Source of the DNA: Lojkania enalia
Lineage: Eukaryota; Ascomycota; Dothideomycetes; Pleosporales
Assembly (NCBI GenBank): GCA_010094045.1
Contig: ML986789.1
Location: 41,337 to 79,507 of the forward strand
Direction of reading: 5' to 3'
Length of the DNA stretch: 38,171 nt
Shown here: positions 1 to 9,675 of the stretch, piece after piece
Position numbering within the stretch: the first letter of the stretch is position 1
Layout: the number at the start of each line of letters is the position of its first letter
Translations under genes and position numbers: made by a program
Notes under the pieces: model-generated
Seen by the model: the letters and a program-made list of their open reading frames with translations, nothing else
What the model was told of the DNA's origin: nothing
The model's database searches: none

Positions 1-2
1 CC

Positions 3-245
3 GTGGCCTTCTCCCACGACTCAACGCGGCTGGCGTCGGGGTCAGCTGACAACGGAGTCAAGCAAGGCCCAGGTTTGAGTCCAGATAGCATGTGGATAAC
101 ATATAATTCAGAGAACCTTCTGTGGCTACCGTCGGAGTATCGACCCTCATGTATGACAGTATCTAAGGAAATGACTGGTATTGGTACTGGAAATGGAAGG
201 GTATGGATATACAGGATTAAGAGTAACATGCTTGGCGCGTCCTAA
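3..245 (+). CDS. C-terminal end of a NACHT/WD40 (NLR-like, HET-E type) protein, 5' end outside window
   Basis: The first codons read VAFSHDSTRLASGS, the standard opening of a fungal WD40 blade. Residues from about 25 on (LSPD..WITYNSENLLWLPSEYRPSC, then IGIGTGNGRVWIYRI) are the conserved closing segment of fungal STAND proteins that carry WD40 repeats (vegetative incompatibility HET-E family). In that family the WD40 propeller is the sensor part of a cytosolic NTPase involved in self/non-self recognition. The stop is TAA at 243-245. The blade stops at about residue 20 (SGSADNGVK) and joins the terminal segment directly, so roughly half a blade and any further repeats are absent. I infer an internal deletion, or less likely an unspliced junction. 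The NACHT domain, if present, lies upstream of the window, so I cannot tell whether the whole gene is functional. The family call is secure; intactness is doubtful. Confidence 0.75.
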   Translation: MAFSHDSTRLASGSADNGVKQGPGLSPDSMWITYNSENLLWLPSEYRPSCMTVSKEMTGIGTGNGRVWIYRIKSNMLGAS

Positions 246-1201
246 GGCGCTAAAATCCTATGATGTTCCACTATTTATATTGTTCTCATTTACTATACTT
301 TATTTATTATTCTCTCTATTTCATAGAGGGCCGGGGATCAGCATGTATATATAGCTTGCCAATTTGCCACAGCAAAGCTTCGAGTATACTCTAGATTAAG
401 TAACAGGATGTCCACGTGCAAGAATTACGTGTTGATTAGATATAGCTGAAGAGAAGAGTGCTGTATGCAGCTCTAGATAGTATAGAACCTTGCCAAGCAT
501 GGCCACCACCACAGCCCTACTAGTACTTATCCCTCATAAATATAAACGATCTAAATCCTCATGACCGTCGGAGGTCGTACTAAAGCACATCTCGGTAGCT
601 GACTAAACAAACGCCAGGCCCAAGGCTTATCACTGCTCCCAATCCCAAGTCGGATTTAACGATAATCCGAACGCTTATACAACTCGCACAGCCACATATA
701 AAATATGCACCGGCGCATGAGGTAAGCAGTGCGGGGTCATCTCGCATTAGCCCGGATCGGTGGTTAGCTTCCGCTAGAAGTACCAATCTACAGGCCGGCG
801 CTGCATGAAACTGCGCCCCGCAGCGCGCATAGAGCTGATAATGACTTCCTGGTATTGGAGCGAGGTTGTGAGGGTAGAATAAGGCTATTCTACCAAAAAT
901 CGGACGAAAAAGGCTTGAGGTTGGCGCCGTGGGTAGGGAAGCATGTTGTACCACGAAATAAGGCGCTGTACGAATCGGGCGCGGAAGCCACGATGCGAAC
1001 ATAATTTTCGGGCAAAGTAGAATATAGACATTCAGAATTGGCTGCAGCAGATTATTCTCGTAGAATTATAGCAATATTCGTCGTGCGCATTAGCTTTCTA
1101 GTTGCTGAAAGTCAAAGTACCCATCATTTGTCTCGCCACACGGTATGTCTCGCTACGTAGTAAGGGATGTTAACTTAGCTATAACATTTTTAAATCCCAT
1201 T
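246..1201. other. Spacer of mixed composition, no supported gene
   Basis: About 950 bases. 246-560 is A+T-rich and looks like a 3' flank. 600-1000 is more G+C-rich and contains a 140-codon minus-strand frame (580-1002), but its translation has no recognisable motif, is rich in Cys, Pro and Ala without pattern, and has no family resemblance. I see no tRNA, repeat or promoter that can be defended here. Confidence 0.4.
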
Positions 1202-1579
1202 TTAGATAACAGTCGGTGTGATCGCAGTTAAAATTGTCATAACGACGGCGCAGCAGAGAGCTCCGATACACAACCCTCCGACTTCTCCTTCCTGTACTTC
1301 AATCCAAGATGGTAATGCCTTGGTCTTCGCCTGGAACAGCCCTAAAACGATAGTAGGTATAAAAAGAAGGATGCAACATATCAGACCTAAGACCATTACC
1401 ACTCTTAATCCAATAGTGAGCCTTGCAAGAATGCTTGTGATGCTGAAAAACCCGCTAAAAACTGCGCAGGCAAAAAGAATAGTAATAATTACAAGAAGGA
1501 TTAATCTAACAACTAAGCAATATTGGATATATAGAGTGGTAACTTTTGTTAGGGTGCGCTCTAGAGGCTGAAGTTTTTC
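1202..1579 (-). pseudogene. Multi-pass membrane protein fragment, family unknown
   Basis: The minus-strand frame is open for 126 codons between stops at 1580-1582 and 1202. It encodes three hydrophobic segments in the right size range for membrane helices: about residues 22-50 (core LILLVIITILFACAVF), residues 60-83 (core VMVLGLICCILLFIPTIVLG) and residues 103-125 at the C-terminus. Helices two and three are joined by a short polar loop with acidic residues (EVQEGEVGG). The conserved-looking hydrophobic pattern in A+T-rich DNA suggests real coding sequence. There is no good upstream ATG: the first ATG lies within helix two, so the N-terminus is lost, in another exon or mutated. Upstream on the same strand, basic residues are encoded in a shifted frame at 1583-1735, which would fit a frameshift or intron. 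The family was not recognised. A live short gene with an unseen first exon remains possible. Confidence 0.4.
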
Positions 1580-2481
1580 TTAAAGCTTTGCCTGTACCTT
1601 TTTTAGTTGATCTTAAAGGGGTTTTTCGAGAGTATCTAGCAGGATTTAAACAACGTCTGATAGGTTTTAAGCAATGTCTAGCACTAGATCGGAGAGGTTT
1701 AGTGGCAGATTTTTACAGGTTATGTTGTGCCTAATACCGACATAGAACTCTTTTATGCCTAGCGAGTAATTCTTAGGAATATATTCCTCGATCTCTTAAA
1801 TAGGAGCCGCGATAGTATCTAGAAGACTAGTTGCGATTGCATCTTTAATACTATTAACCTTGCTCTAGATATCTTGAAAAATATCCCGATTTTAAACGGT
1901 ACGCGACTTTAGGAATAGACTATCTTAGAGTATATTAGTAGAATTAAACTATAGTTTTAATCCTGTTAGCCAATCTCTTCGTATAAGAATAGAAGATGCA
2001 GCCTTATACTCAGGGTTAGGATACCGGTCTTAGTGTTACTCTCACATAAAATTCGCCCTATTAGACCAATAGAGACTGTAGTAACGATAAACGTCGCTAG
2101 TAATATTCCTGTTCTTAGTATTATTCTAGTAGATATATTTGAAAAAATGTACTAGTATACGCAATTTATATTTGATAGTTCCTAGAAGTAGTCTCTTCGG
2201 ATTAGAAATAGACTCTTTACCTGCTAATATAGATTAAATTAAATACGTAGTTCCATTTCTAGTCCTATAGTTATATTTAGAATCATCTCTATTATAGTAC
2301 ACCAGCTTAATAAGAGACTTAAAGAGGCACTTATAGACCGGGCAAAAAGGCTATAAGTATTTCTAGATAGAAGACACAGCGCGTAAAAGGGAAATAGAAT
2401 AATAAAGCAAGGTTTGTAAAAAGAGCTATTAAATTACGTAAGATAGTAATACGTAATCCTAAATAAGCTTAGTACTTAAGC

Positions 2482-2561
2482 GGGTAATAGTTTAGGCATA
2501 AGTAATGTGCCTAAAACCAGCTTTAAGGCCTCTAATTAGGAACTACTTATTTTAGATATAA
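2482..2561 (+). repeat. Dispersed direct repeat, copy 1
   Basis: About 80 bases that resemble 5265-5347 in the same orientation. Shared blocks include AGTAAT..GCCTAAAAC and TCTAATTAG.AACTACT. Most differences are C/T or G/A, as expected for RIP-diverged copies. It could be an LTR remnant or part of a small repeated element; no clear ends were found. Confidence 0.5.
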
Positions 2562-5264
2562 TAGTACTAGTTTGAAGCTAGGAAATATATATAAATATAT
2601 AAACCTAAGACTACTCCGCACCCCATATTATAAACTTACTACCTTCTATTAGTAATAAAGGAAATAAAAGTAGTAAAAGATATAGTAATAGCATTTATTT
2701 ACGAGTATGTGTATAGTATACTATTTTAACCCGTACTAACTAGGAAATAGACGAGAGTCTTTCCCAAGAGGACGTAAAGCATAGAATTAGAAATATTCTA
2801 AACCTCTTAGTTAAGGCGGAATTATAGGTATTATTATTGTTATCGTTGTAGTAATTGTAATATTTCTAGTTCTATACCTTTATCTTCGTAAAAAAAAGCG
2901 CCCGGCGTAGGTTAGGGGTCTTAAAATCCGGTATACTATAGCTACTTAGTTTAAATATAGAGAGATTTCTAAAGTCTAAAGTATAGTCCTATCTTGCGAC
3001 GCCGTAGAGAATGTTATAAATATACTATAGCTCTAAATAAACTTTTTAAGGAGGCATGAAATACTTTAATTAATATCCTCTATTACATTTCATTTATTAT
3101 TCTTACTTACCTACTCTACTAAGAGAAAAATCCGTTCTTAGACCTATTTTTAGGCCGGCTGGATCCAAGGACTTATAGTCTAATCGCTTATTAGCTCCGT
3201 CTAATAGGGATATTTTTCTATCTCCTCTCTTATTAACCTCGTACACTTTTCGCTATAAAGTATAGGGCTTCTATCCTTTCTCTTCGAGGATCTATTAGTA
3301 TCCGGATCAATTAACCCAAGCATCAGTTTTGGGCCGAAGAAAGGCCTAGGACCATAATTTAAGAGTAGATTAATGTTTAAAGGTATATAGTCGATAATAT
3401 CTATTCTACTACTCTTCTTATCGTCCAGTTTTTACTATTAATAGCTACGTTCCCCTGGAAGTATAGAGTGAGATAAGCTATATTATATAACGATCTTATC
3501 GAACAGTTTTTCTAGTTTCTTTAACTAGCTTAATTAGGGGGATATATATTATAACTATATAGTTCTAAATGTTGTTGAAAATACTGCTAGGTATTTTATC
3601 TGGGAGAATATAAACTGCAATAGTTGGTACGGATCCTTTAAAGTATCTAGACTAGTATAGGCAGCTTAAGTTTAGAGAAAAAATTGGGCCTAGAGTTTCG
3701 AGATACCTTCCGCCTCGATATTTAGCGCTTTCCTAAAGATCTACGTCTTATTTACTAAAAATTTGTCGAGCTTCCATCCTCGGTTAAATCTAGATAAAGC
3801 TGTAATAAGCTCCGGCTTAATCTAACTTTTAGCATTTATATTATCTAATCCTTTACTGTTTCGAATCCTCTTAATTACATCTTAAATCTCTCGTTTACTT
3901 AATTTAAGCGTCTTCCTTCGTTGTTAGAATTACTCGTCCCCCCTAGCACTAGAAAGGGGAAGAACGTCGTAGAGGCGTTAATCCTACATCCGGATCAGTT
4001 CTAATTTTAAGTTTATAGCTAGTATATCCTTATAAAACCGCTTTTCTCTCTCAGCGTCAGCATTAGATTCTTCTTCTAAGAGATAGTCTAAGTATTTAAT
4101 CTAGATAGTTAGCTCCTAGATTGCCGTATACTATTATATAATTTCTAAGATTAAGTCCTAAGTATTTTATTAGCGCTTATTTAAGAGATTGTTATTGTTA
4201 ATATAAATTATATATTAGTAGCCGTATAATTTCTCTCCGTTAAGCTCCTATAGTCTTAAAACCCGGTAAGACATATTGTAATCTATTAGGTAGGTTAGAG
4301 GTAGTATATAGGACGGTATATAGCTAGACTTAGACGAAGGGAAGCCTTGGCTGGATATGGGCCGGCTCGCTCTAGCATTACCGCCTTATACTTTAGAGTA
4401 GCAGCTGCCTATTATAGTCTTAAAGATAAGGTTATTATAAGATCTAGGTTGGGGTATAAATTTGGTATAGATGTTATATACGTAATTAGTACTGCAGAAC
4501 TTAGATCTAATATAAAGCTGCCTTATAGAGAGGGTGAAGAAATTAGAGGAACTAGAGGGCGATAGAGAGATATATATATCCAAGAGACATTCCGCATTAT
4601 CTAATAGAGGAGAGACTAAGGTAGAACGTAAGATACTAGAAGCTAAATACTGCTACTTTGTTGTCTCAGTTTTAGGCCGGCTATATTAAGCTAAACGATT
4701 TTAAGAGTACTGTATAATGGCTTTTGCAAAAGCGTCCTAATTCTAGACCACCTTAAATCTACGAAACTTATGCGGATAATATACCCTTATCTCCTTATAG
4801 TATTATAAGGCTGAATCCTAAGGATAGGGTTATAGCTAAGTCCGAACTTAAATAGATGTCTAACTTAGGCCCAAGCTTTTATAGAGTTCGACGTCTAGCT
4901 TATAGCTACCTAGCTACTAAGATAGCTTTATATATTATAAGTTTATATAACTTTATAAATTCTTAGAGTTATATAAGTTAAAAATATTATAGAAAATGTA
5001 AAGTAGTAGTCGTTGGATATTTTACTACTAATTTCTCCTTAGGAATTAAGGATAAACTGAGAATAGACGTAGTTTTAAATCCTTTAAATAATTAAAACTC
5101 TATATTCTTTCTTTAATCTATTAAAATTTTACTAAAATATATACTTTTTATATTAGTAGTTTAACTTAATTAAATAGAAAGTACTTTACCCTCTATACTA
5201 TAAGTTTCTGTATAAGGGATAATTATAATATTAAGGCGGTATTATATAATATATAAATAAGAGT

Positions 5265-5347
5265 AAAAAGTACTAGTTTAGATACTAGTAATAAGCCTAA
5301 AACTAGTTCTAAAGTTTCTAATTAGAAACTACTATTTTTAGATACTA
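5265..5347 (+). repeat. Dispersed direct repeat, copy 2
   Basis: Second copy of the repeat at 2482-2561, more A+T-rich than the first. It ends about 120 bases before the inverted-repeat element at 5470. Confidence 0.5.
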
Positions 5348-5469
5348 CTTATTTAAAGATTAACTTATAATTACTATTAATATATTAATTATTATATTTC
5401 TAATTATATACTTTTATTTCTATAAAAAATAGAGTTTAGTATATTAGAGATTTTAAAATTTAGTATAAT

Positions 5470-5612
5470 TATTATAAGAAGTAATAGACGTTTTAATTAT
5501 TATATTTTATAAGCTAGTAGAGTATAGCTCTTATATATATATATACCTCTACCCTATTATATATTTTAGCTACTATAATATTTAGTACTATAATGTTTAA
5601 TACTATAATATT
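5470..5612 (+). repeat. Left terminal inverted repeat
   Basis: Pairs with 6054-6198 and also with the internal arm 5804-5947. Confidence 0.7.
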
Positions 5613-5803
5613 TAATAATAATATTGCTATTTAATTTAAATATAGAGTAATCTTAGTTAATATTAAAATTATCGTTTAAAGAGAATAAAAACGTCTTTTA
5701 TAATATATATTAACTAACTATTATTAGACTAGAAGTAATATTAGCTTAAGTAACTATAAGATTTAAGTTATTATAAACTTAAGTTAATATTAGTAAAATT
5801 GTT

Positions 5804-5947
5804 AAATATTATAGTATTAAGCGTTATAATACTAAATATTATAGTAGCTAAAATATATAATAAAGTAGAGGTAAATATATATATATAAAAGCTATACTCT
5901 ACTAACTTATAAAAAAAATAATAATTAATATATCTATTACTTATAAT
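5804..5947 (-). repeat. Internal copy of the right inverted-repeat arm
   Basis: Starts AAATATTATAGTATTAAGCG and ends CTATTACTTATAAT. It is directly repeated relative to 6054-6198 and inverted relative to 5470-5612. Either pair could define the original element, giving units of about 478 or 729 bases. Confidence 0.7.
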
Positions 5948-6053
5948 AAAAATTTAATAAATTTTAGACTTAATATTACTATAGCTCTCTTATAGAAAAA
6001 AATTTATATTAACTTAAGAATTAAAATAGAAATATACGTATATAAGCTATTAT

Positions 6054-6198
6054 ATATTATAGTATTAAACGTTATAGTACTAAATATTATAGTAGCTAAA
6101 ACATGTAACAGGGTAGAGGTAAACATATATATATAAGAGCTATACTCTACTAGCTTATAAAATATAACAATAAAAAACGTCTATTACTTCTTATAATA
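6054..6198 (-). repeat. Right terminal inverted repeat
   Basis: The best preserved arm: it keeps G/C positions (ACATGTAACAGGGTAGAGG) that are A/T in the other two copies. It is therefore the closest guide to the sequence before RIP. Confidence 0.7.
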
Positions 6199-6280
6199 TA
6201 AGCCTAAACAAGATTCTATAAATTCTACTTATCTAATAGAAAATAAATTAGAGTTAGGGAAACTAGACTACTATATCCCT

Positions 6281-7331
6281 CTAGGATAGGAGTATAACTA
6301 CCGGTCCAGCTAAAGTCGCAGGAGTAAGATTATTTGTATTATCTAGCTGCTAAACGGTTACCGCTGTAAAAACGACCCCATTTAGACTATACGGTATATT
6401 TGCAGTTCCCTTCCCCTTTGCTGTTATATTTAGAGGCGTATACACTAGCTTATTAAGCTGACTAACCCACCCAATAAATAATTGCTTACTACCTTCAGTG
6501 ACGAACGGCGTTTGTATAGGATCCTATGTGAACTCTCTCTAATCGTTACTTTCTATGCTGTTCGTATACAGCGTTCTAGGAAGTTAAAAGACGGCTAATC
6601 TTAGGAGAATCGGTATAGCAACCTCGACCGAACATAACCCGGGCTGAATAAATGAAAATGCAAGGTTATATGCCTATATATTACTAATACCGGTATCAAA
6701 TGGTGCTGGATTTAGTACCGCACCCCGGATGTATCGGAAGAATATATTATACCGCGATTCAACTGTTAGTATAGATAATATTAATTTTACAAGCAGAGGA
6801 TCTGTAATTGTAAAGCGCTCGTTAAGTCTAATTATAGCGCTAATACCAACTAAAGTAATAGTATGGGCGAGCTCGAGGAATTCCTCGGTTATATTCACCG
6901 GGAAGGAGTAGTTGCAAGGAGGAATTAATGTTTTATTATAGGATTTAAGAACGCTTATAATATTAGAAAGATACACCTCTTCTTGCTATAAATGCTTTCA
7001 GAGATAGTACGATACTCTAAAAGGTAGGTATACTTATAGCAGCGATCTTGCTAATAACTTCGACAGTATCGTTACAAAGCCTACTTATACCCTACTCTAT
7101 AAGGTTTCTTAAGCCTGCGTTGAAAAAAGAGGCTTCTATATTCTTAAGAAAGTACGCTAGTTAAAACTCCTTAATAGTACCGGCTGATATTACTGTTAGT
7201 ACCACACTATTCGGCGGCCTACTACCAGCTTTATTAATAGTTTCGGAACAAAGAGGAGCTGCAGCAGCAATCACTCCTACAGTAAAAGAGGATGCGTAGA
7301 GAAGGGCACTAATATCCGTTAAGAAGTATAT
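6281..7331 (-). pseudogene. Rds1-like secreted ferritin-like-domain protein, RIP-inactivated
   Basis: Reading the minus strand from about 7331 downward, a hydrophobic N-terminus (ISALLYASSFTVGVIAAAAP) looks like a signal peptide. The first ferritin-like helix follows (LAYFLKNIEASFFNAGL, with the Glu expected in this family), then EEVYLSNIISVLKS, then PPCNYSFPV (the PC.Y.FP motif of Rds1-type proteins). The second helix pair is in the longest intact block, 6674-6976: FLELAHTITLVGISA, then TDPLLVKLILSILTVESRY, then NPAPFDTGIS. The C-terminal part is also recognisable (GVVFTAVTV, then a final AGPVVILLS before the stop at 6281-6283). Family members are secreted or wall-associated ferritin-like proteins of about 300 residues, linked to stress and sporulation in fungi; biochemical role uncertain. 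Here several TAA/TAG stops (for example after IKEF and after RNLIE) and at least one frame change near 6976 break the gene. No ATG survives at the start. Confidence 0.75.
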
Positions 7332-7339
7332 GGCTATAG

Positions 7340-7711
7340 TAAGTTAGAGGTATATAAGTTAAGCTTTAAGTACGCCTGCACCTATATATTTAAGAAAATT
7401 GGAAGATGCTTCTATTTCTAGTATAGCACTTTAGCCTTTAGCGACTATTTTAAACCCACCTTATTTATAGTAAATAGGGTCACATTTGGCACCTAATAGT
7501 TCTAAACCCCTGGCTAATTATAGCTTCTATATCTGCAGCGGTAGACTAGTAATTTTAGAAGGTTGCCCTACTAAGTTTTAAGCAATATCGAGGCCCAGTT
7601 TTATGCCCCTTAACCCCATTTATATAAGAGATGCTAATCGTGGCTATTCCTGGTTGGTAAAGACTTCTTAAGACCCCTACGTCGAACTCTACAAGACTTT
7701 ACTTAATCCCC
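7340..7711. other. Decayed spacer with faint coding texture
   Basis: About 370 bases between two pseudogenes. One plus-strand frame gives short readable runs (LANYSFYICSGRLVILEGCP at about 7510-7570, DPYVELYKTLLNPH at about 7670-7712) broken by TAA/TAG. It may be the 5' part of the pseudogene that follows, but in a different frame. Nothing recognisable. Confidence 0.35.
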
Positions 7712-8023
7712 ATGTCAGCTAAATTTCTAAATAACGCCGAATTGGATAAGTATTGGAACTGGTATAAGGATTGGTGCGGTAATGATAATAAAATCCCTAA
7801 GTTGGACGAGGAAGACTACAAAATAATATGCAACATTATCGAAGAGCTCTTCTAGTATATCTGCTATTAAAAAAAGGTAATCTCTTATATTAAGGGTGAG
7901 GTAATAGACTCTCTAGGTGCACTCAAACAGGATATTACCGAATTTAAGAGTCGTAAGAGGAAGAGTGAAGATAGCGAGCTAACGAGGGCGAAGAGAGCGA
8001 GGGGGCGTAGCTCTCGTACATAA
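7712..8023 (+). pseudogene. Small protein of unknown family with a basic C-terminus, two in-frame stops
   Basis: The frame opens at ATG 7712-7714, with an in-frame stop upstream at 7658-7660, and runs to TAA at 8021-8023, 104 codons. It is interrupted only by a TAG after codon 47 and a TAA four codons later. The reading is coherent across the stops: an aromatic, acidic N-terminal half (ELDKYWNWYKDWCG, then DEEDYKIICNIIEELF), a likely helix (GEVIDSLGALKQDITEF) and a strongly basic tail (SRKRKSEDSELTRAKRARGR) that resembles a nuclear localisation signal. Both stops could come from CAG/CAA or TGG by C-to-T or G-to-A change, which fits RIP. I do not recognise the family. It may be the C-terminal exon of a larger gene or of a transposon-borne ORF. 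Confidence 0.5.
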
Positions 8024-9078
8024 AGCTCGTTTGAGAGAATTAGCCTAAATAAAATTTCTTTTCCTTCTATTCGCAGTTGACGCGTTAATATATAGTATAG
8101 CTATACCTCAGAGGGTCTAGCGGGGGTTAAAAGAACGTGTACAAAATTGATGGTAGCAATAAGTTAATTCTAAGATTCAATTCTATGTAATTAATCAGAC
8201 ATTTTCCTACGCTGGTGCCCTATAGCAACAATTCGGTGCAATAGGGTTGACTGGTTTAAAACTGAACCTTTTTTCTTAGCAATCATGTAACTTACATCCG
8301 CAACCTCCTTCATCACATTTCCGGATTCTTAAACAACTTAGCGTAACATAATACTTTAAGCACCAATCATGTACCTTTAAAACGTGCAGCTGCGGATGGT
8401 GTGTACCATTTCCCCTTACCTATTACTTGTTAGACGTGTTTCTTAGCAAGGCTATATATAGCAACCAATCCTGTGTAGAACTATAGCTTCTATCTTTGGA
8501 TGAACTTCTTAGCAGAGACTCTACCGTTAGATGGTATGCCTCTTAATCAATAATTGGAGGCTGCGGGGTCTAGATATCGCTCGCCGACAAGCTTTTGATT
8601 GGCTAGAGTATGGACGGGCTGTCGTGTATGATGCTGGTATAGAGTTCTAACGTTGGCTTTTACAAGGGACGGAGTTTTGTGAGATACCCCAGAGCAATTG
8701 AAGCTTAGATTCCATACCTGGCGCTAGAGGGGTCCCGTTTTGGCCCCGATATCGACGCCTCAGAATAGAAAAGGGGACCAAAATTGGCCTAGGCCGCCGA
8801 AGCGCAGTCGATGGTGATTGGAAGAAGCCTGAGACAGGGTTCATAGCCGCGCTTTAACGACGTCCTGGATTAGTTCCGGCCTAGTTCCAGGCACATGACT
8901 AGGCGCCGGGTCTCTAGGTGCACAGACCACATCTAACTACAACTACAACCGAGCTTCAGCACGCCTTTCATATCTCCAAGACGTGCTGTTTTCGCGGGAT
9001 CAAGGTATGTGCCAAAGACCAAGCTAATGAGCCGACACTTAGATATTGATAGCTTCCCATAATACTAGTCTGATACTA
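8024..9078. other. Intergenic region, composition rising to normal
   Basis: About 1 kb without a supported gene. A+T falls from left to right and the TAG/TAA density drops. 8640-8900 is G+C-rich. A 65-codon minus frame at 8647-8844 shows no motif. Short similar phrases (TTTCTTAGCAA, ACCAATC.TGT) recur loosely at 8270-8510 but do not make a clear repeat. Confidence 0.4.
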
Positions 9079-9675
9079 CTAAAAGGCATCCTCACTATCC
9101 CAGTCTTGCTCCCACACACTCTCAATGTCACTCTCATCAGTATATGGCGCTGGGCGCCATTGAGGACTCCGTGAGGGATGATATGCCTTCTCATCCGAAC
9201 GATAGCGAGTGCGGCGTCTCCGGCGACGCTTGGTCTTCGCATTTCCCTCGTCATGTTCTTGCCTGGTATACGGAGCCGAGATTTCAAGCGCATCGAGAAC
9301 AATAGGATTCGACGGCGATGAACCGGCTTGGAGTGCGTTTGCTTGGGGCCTATGCTTTTTCCAGGCCCCCTGCGGATTCCTTGTTGACAACCGGCCTATA
9401 CAGCCCCTCTCCACTAGCCCAGTGACTCTGCGTGGATCAACCTGATGCGTGTCGAAGTCGGAGAGGAAGTCCTTTAACCCATTCAGCCGTTGGATAGTTT
9501 CAGGTCCTTTTGTTAGATCTTTATCAGGATGGGCGATAAGCGCTGCCCTACGATACGCGGTCCGAAGTTCTTTGAGGATGTGCCCAATAGAGTAGCTGCG
9601 TAATTTGCGTGGATCAAGGTCGAGCAGGTCAAATATGTTGACATTTTCGAGGAGAGAATAGGTTGCTTCAGCCAT
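9079..9675 (-). CDS. Small J-domain (DnaJ/Hsp40 type C) protein
   Basis: This is the one clearly intact gene, 198 residues in a single exon from ATG at 9673-9675 to a stop at 9079. Residues about 13-75 form a J domain: helix I (NIFDLLDLDP), helix II (ILKELRTAYRRAALIA), the loop motif HPD at residues 49-51, and a helix III-like segment (ETIQRLNGLKDFLSDF). The HPD motif is what stimulates Hsp70 ATPase activity in this family, so an Hsp70 co-chaperone role is likely. There is no Gly/Phe region, zinc-finger domain or C-terminal substrate domain, so it is a type C J protein. Residues 147-159 (KTKRRRRRRTRYR) look like a nuclear localisation signal. The tail is acidic (about 179-197, DESDIESVWEQDWDSEDA). 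No stops, frameshifts or RIP-like codon skew are seen, in contrast to all neighbours. Client and process are unknown. Confidence 0.85.
   Translation of the reverse strand: MAEATYSLLENVNIFDLLDLDPRKLRSYSIGHILKELRTAYRRAALIAHPDKDLTKGPETIQRLNGLKDFLSDFDTHQVDPRRVTGLVERGCIGRLSTRNPQGAWKKHRPQANALQAGSSPSNPIVLDALEISAPYTRQEHDEGNAKTKRRRRRRTRYRSDEKAYHPSRSPQWRPAPYTDESDIESVWEQDWDSEDAF

Larger units (their letters stand above)
1735..5469. other. RIP-degraded DNA, no intact gene
   Basis: A 3.7 kb stretch dense in TpA, TAG and TAA in all frames. Part of it, roughly 3100-4340, still has coding texture on the minus strand: short runs separated by TAG/TAA, such as WKLDKFLVNKT near 3770 and DPYQLLQFIFSQIKYLAV near 3590-3640, in changing frames. 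This implies a decayed gene or transposon ORF that I cannot assign. A plus-strand open frame at 4347-4565 (72 codons) has no recognised motif. The pattern fits RIP on repeated sequence. No tRNA or rRNA signature was seen. Confidence 0.5.
5470..6198. mobile_element. MITE-like or DNA-transposon remnant with long terminal inverted repeats and an internal third arm
   Basis: The left arm (about 5470-5612) begins TATTATAAGAAGTAATAGAC. Its reverse complement forms the right arm (about 6054-6198), which ends CTATTACTTCTTATAATA. The arms match over about 145 bases with mostly transition differences, and share the blocks AGCTAGTAGAGTATAGCTCT and TAGCTACTATAATATTTAGT. A further copy of the right arm lies inside at 5804-5947 in the same orientation as the outer right arm. 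It has lost two bases near its tip (CTATTACTTATAAT). The remaining 300 bases are noncoding and very A+T-rich. No transposase is encoded. A TA-type target duplication is possible from the flanks but cannot be fixed, because the surrounding sequence is nearly all A and T. Confidence 0.7.

Noticed and set aside
580..1002. 140-codon open frame on the minus strand
   Set aside because: No recognisable domain, no signal or membrane pattern, and it lies in a short G+C-richer stretch where long frames arise by chance.
3860..3880. tRNA-like TTCGAATCC word
   Set aside because: No matching acceptor, D or anticodon stem nearby.
5521..6160. CRISPR-like repeated units in the A+T-rich region
   Set aside because: The repeats are inverted arms of one element, too long and too few for a CRISPR array, and the context is eukaryotic.
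8647..8844. 65-codon minus-strand frame in the G+C-rich spacer
   Set aside because: Low-information sequence with no motif, and no neighbouring support.
9039..9302. Open frames overlapping the J-domain gene (minus 9039-9302, plus 9209-9445)
   Set aside because: Shadows of the J-domain coding sequence; Arg-rich products with no family features.
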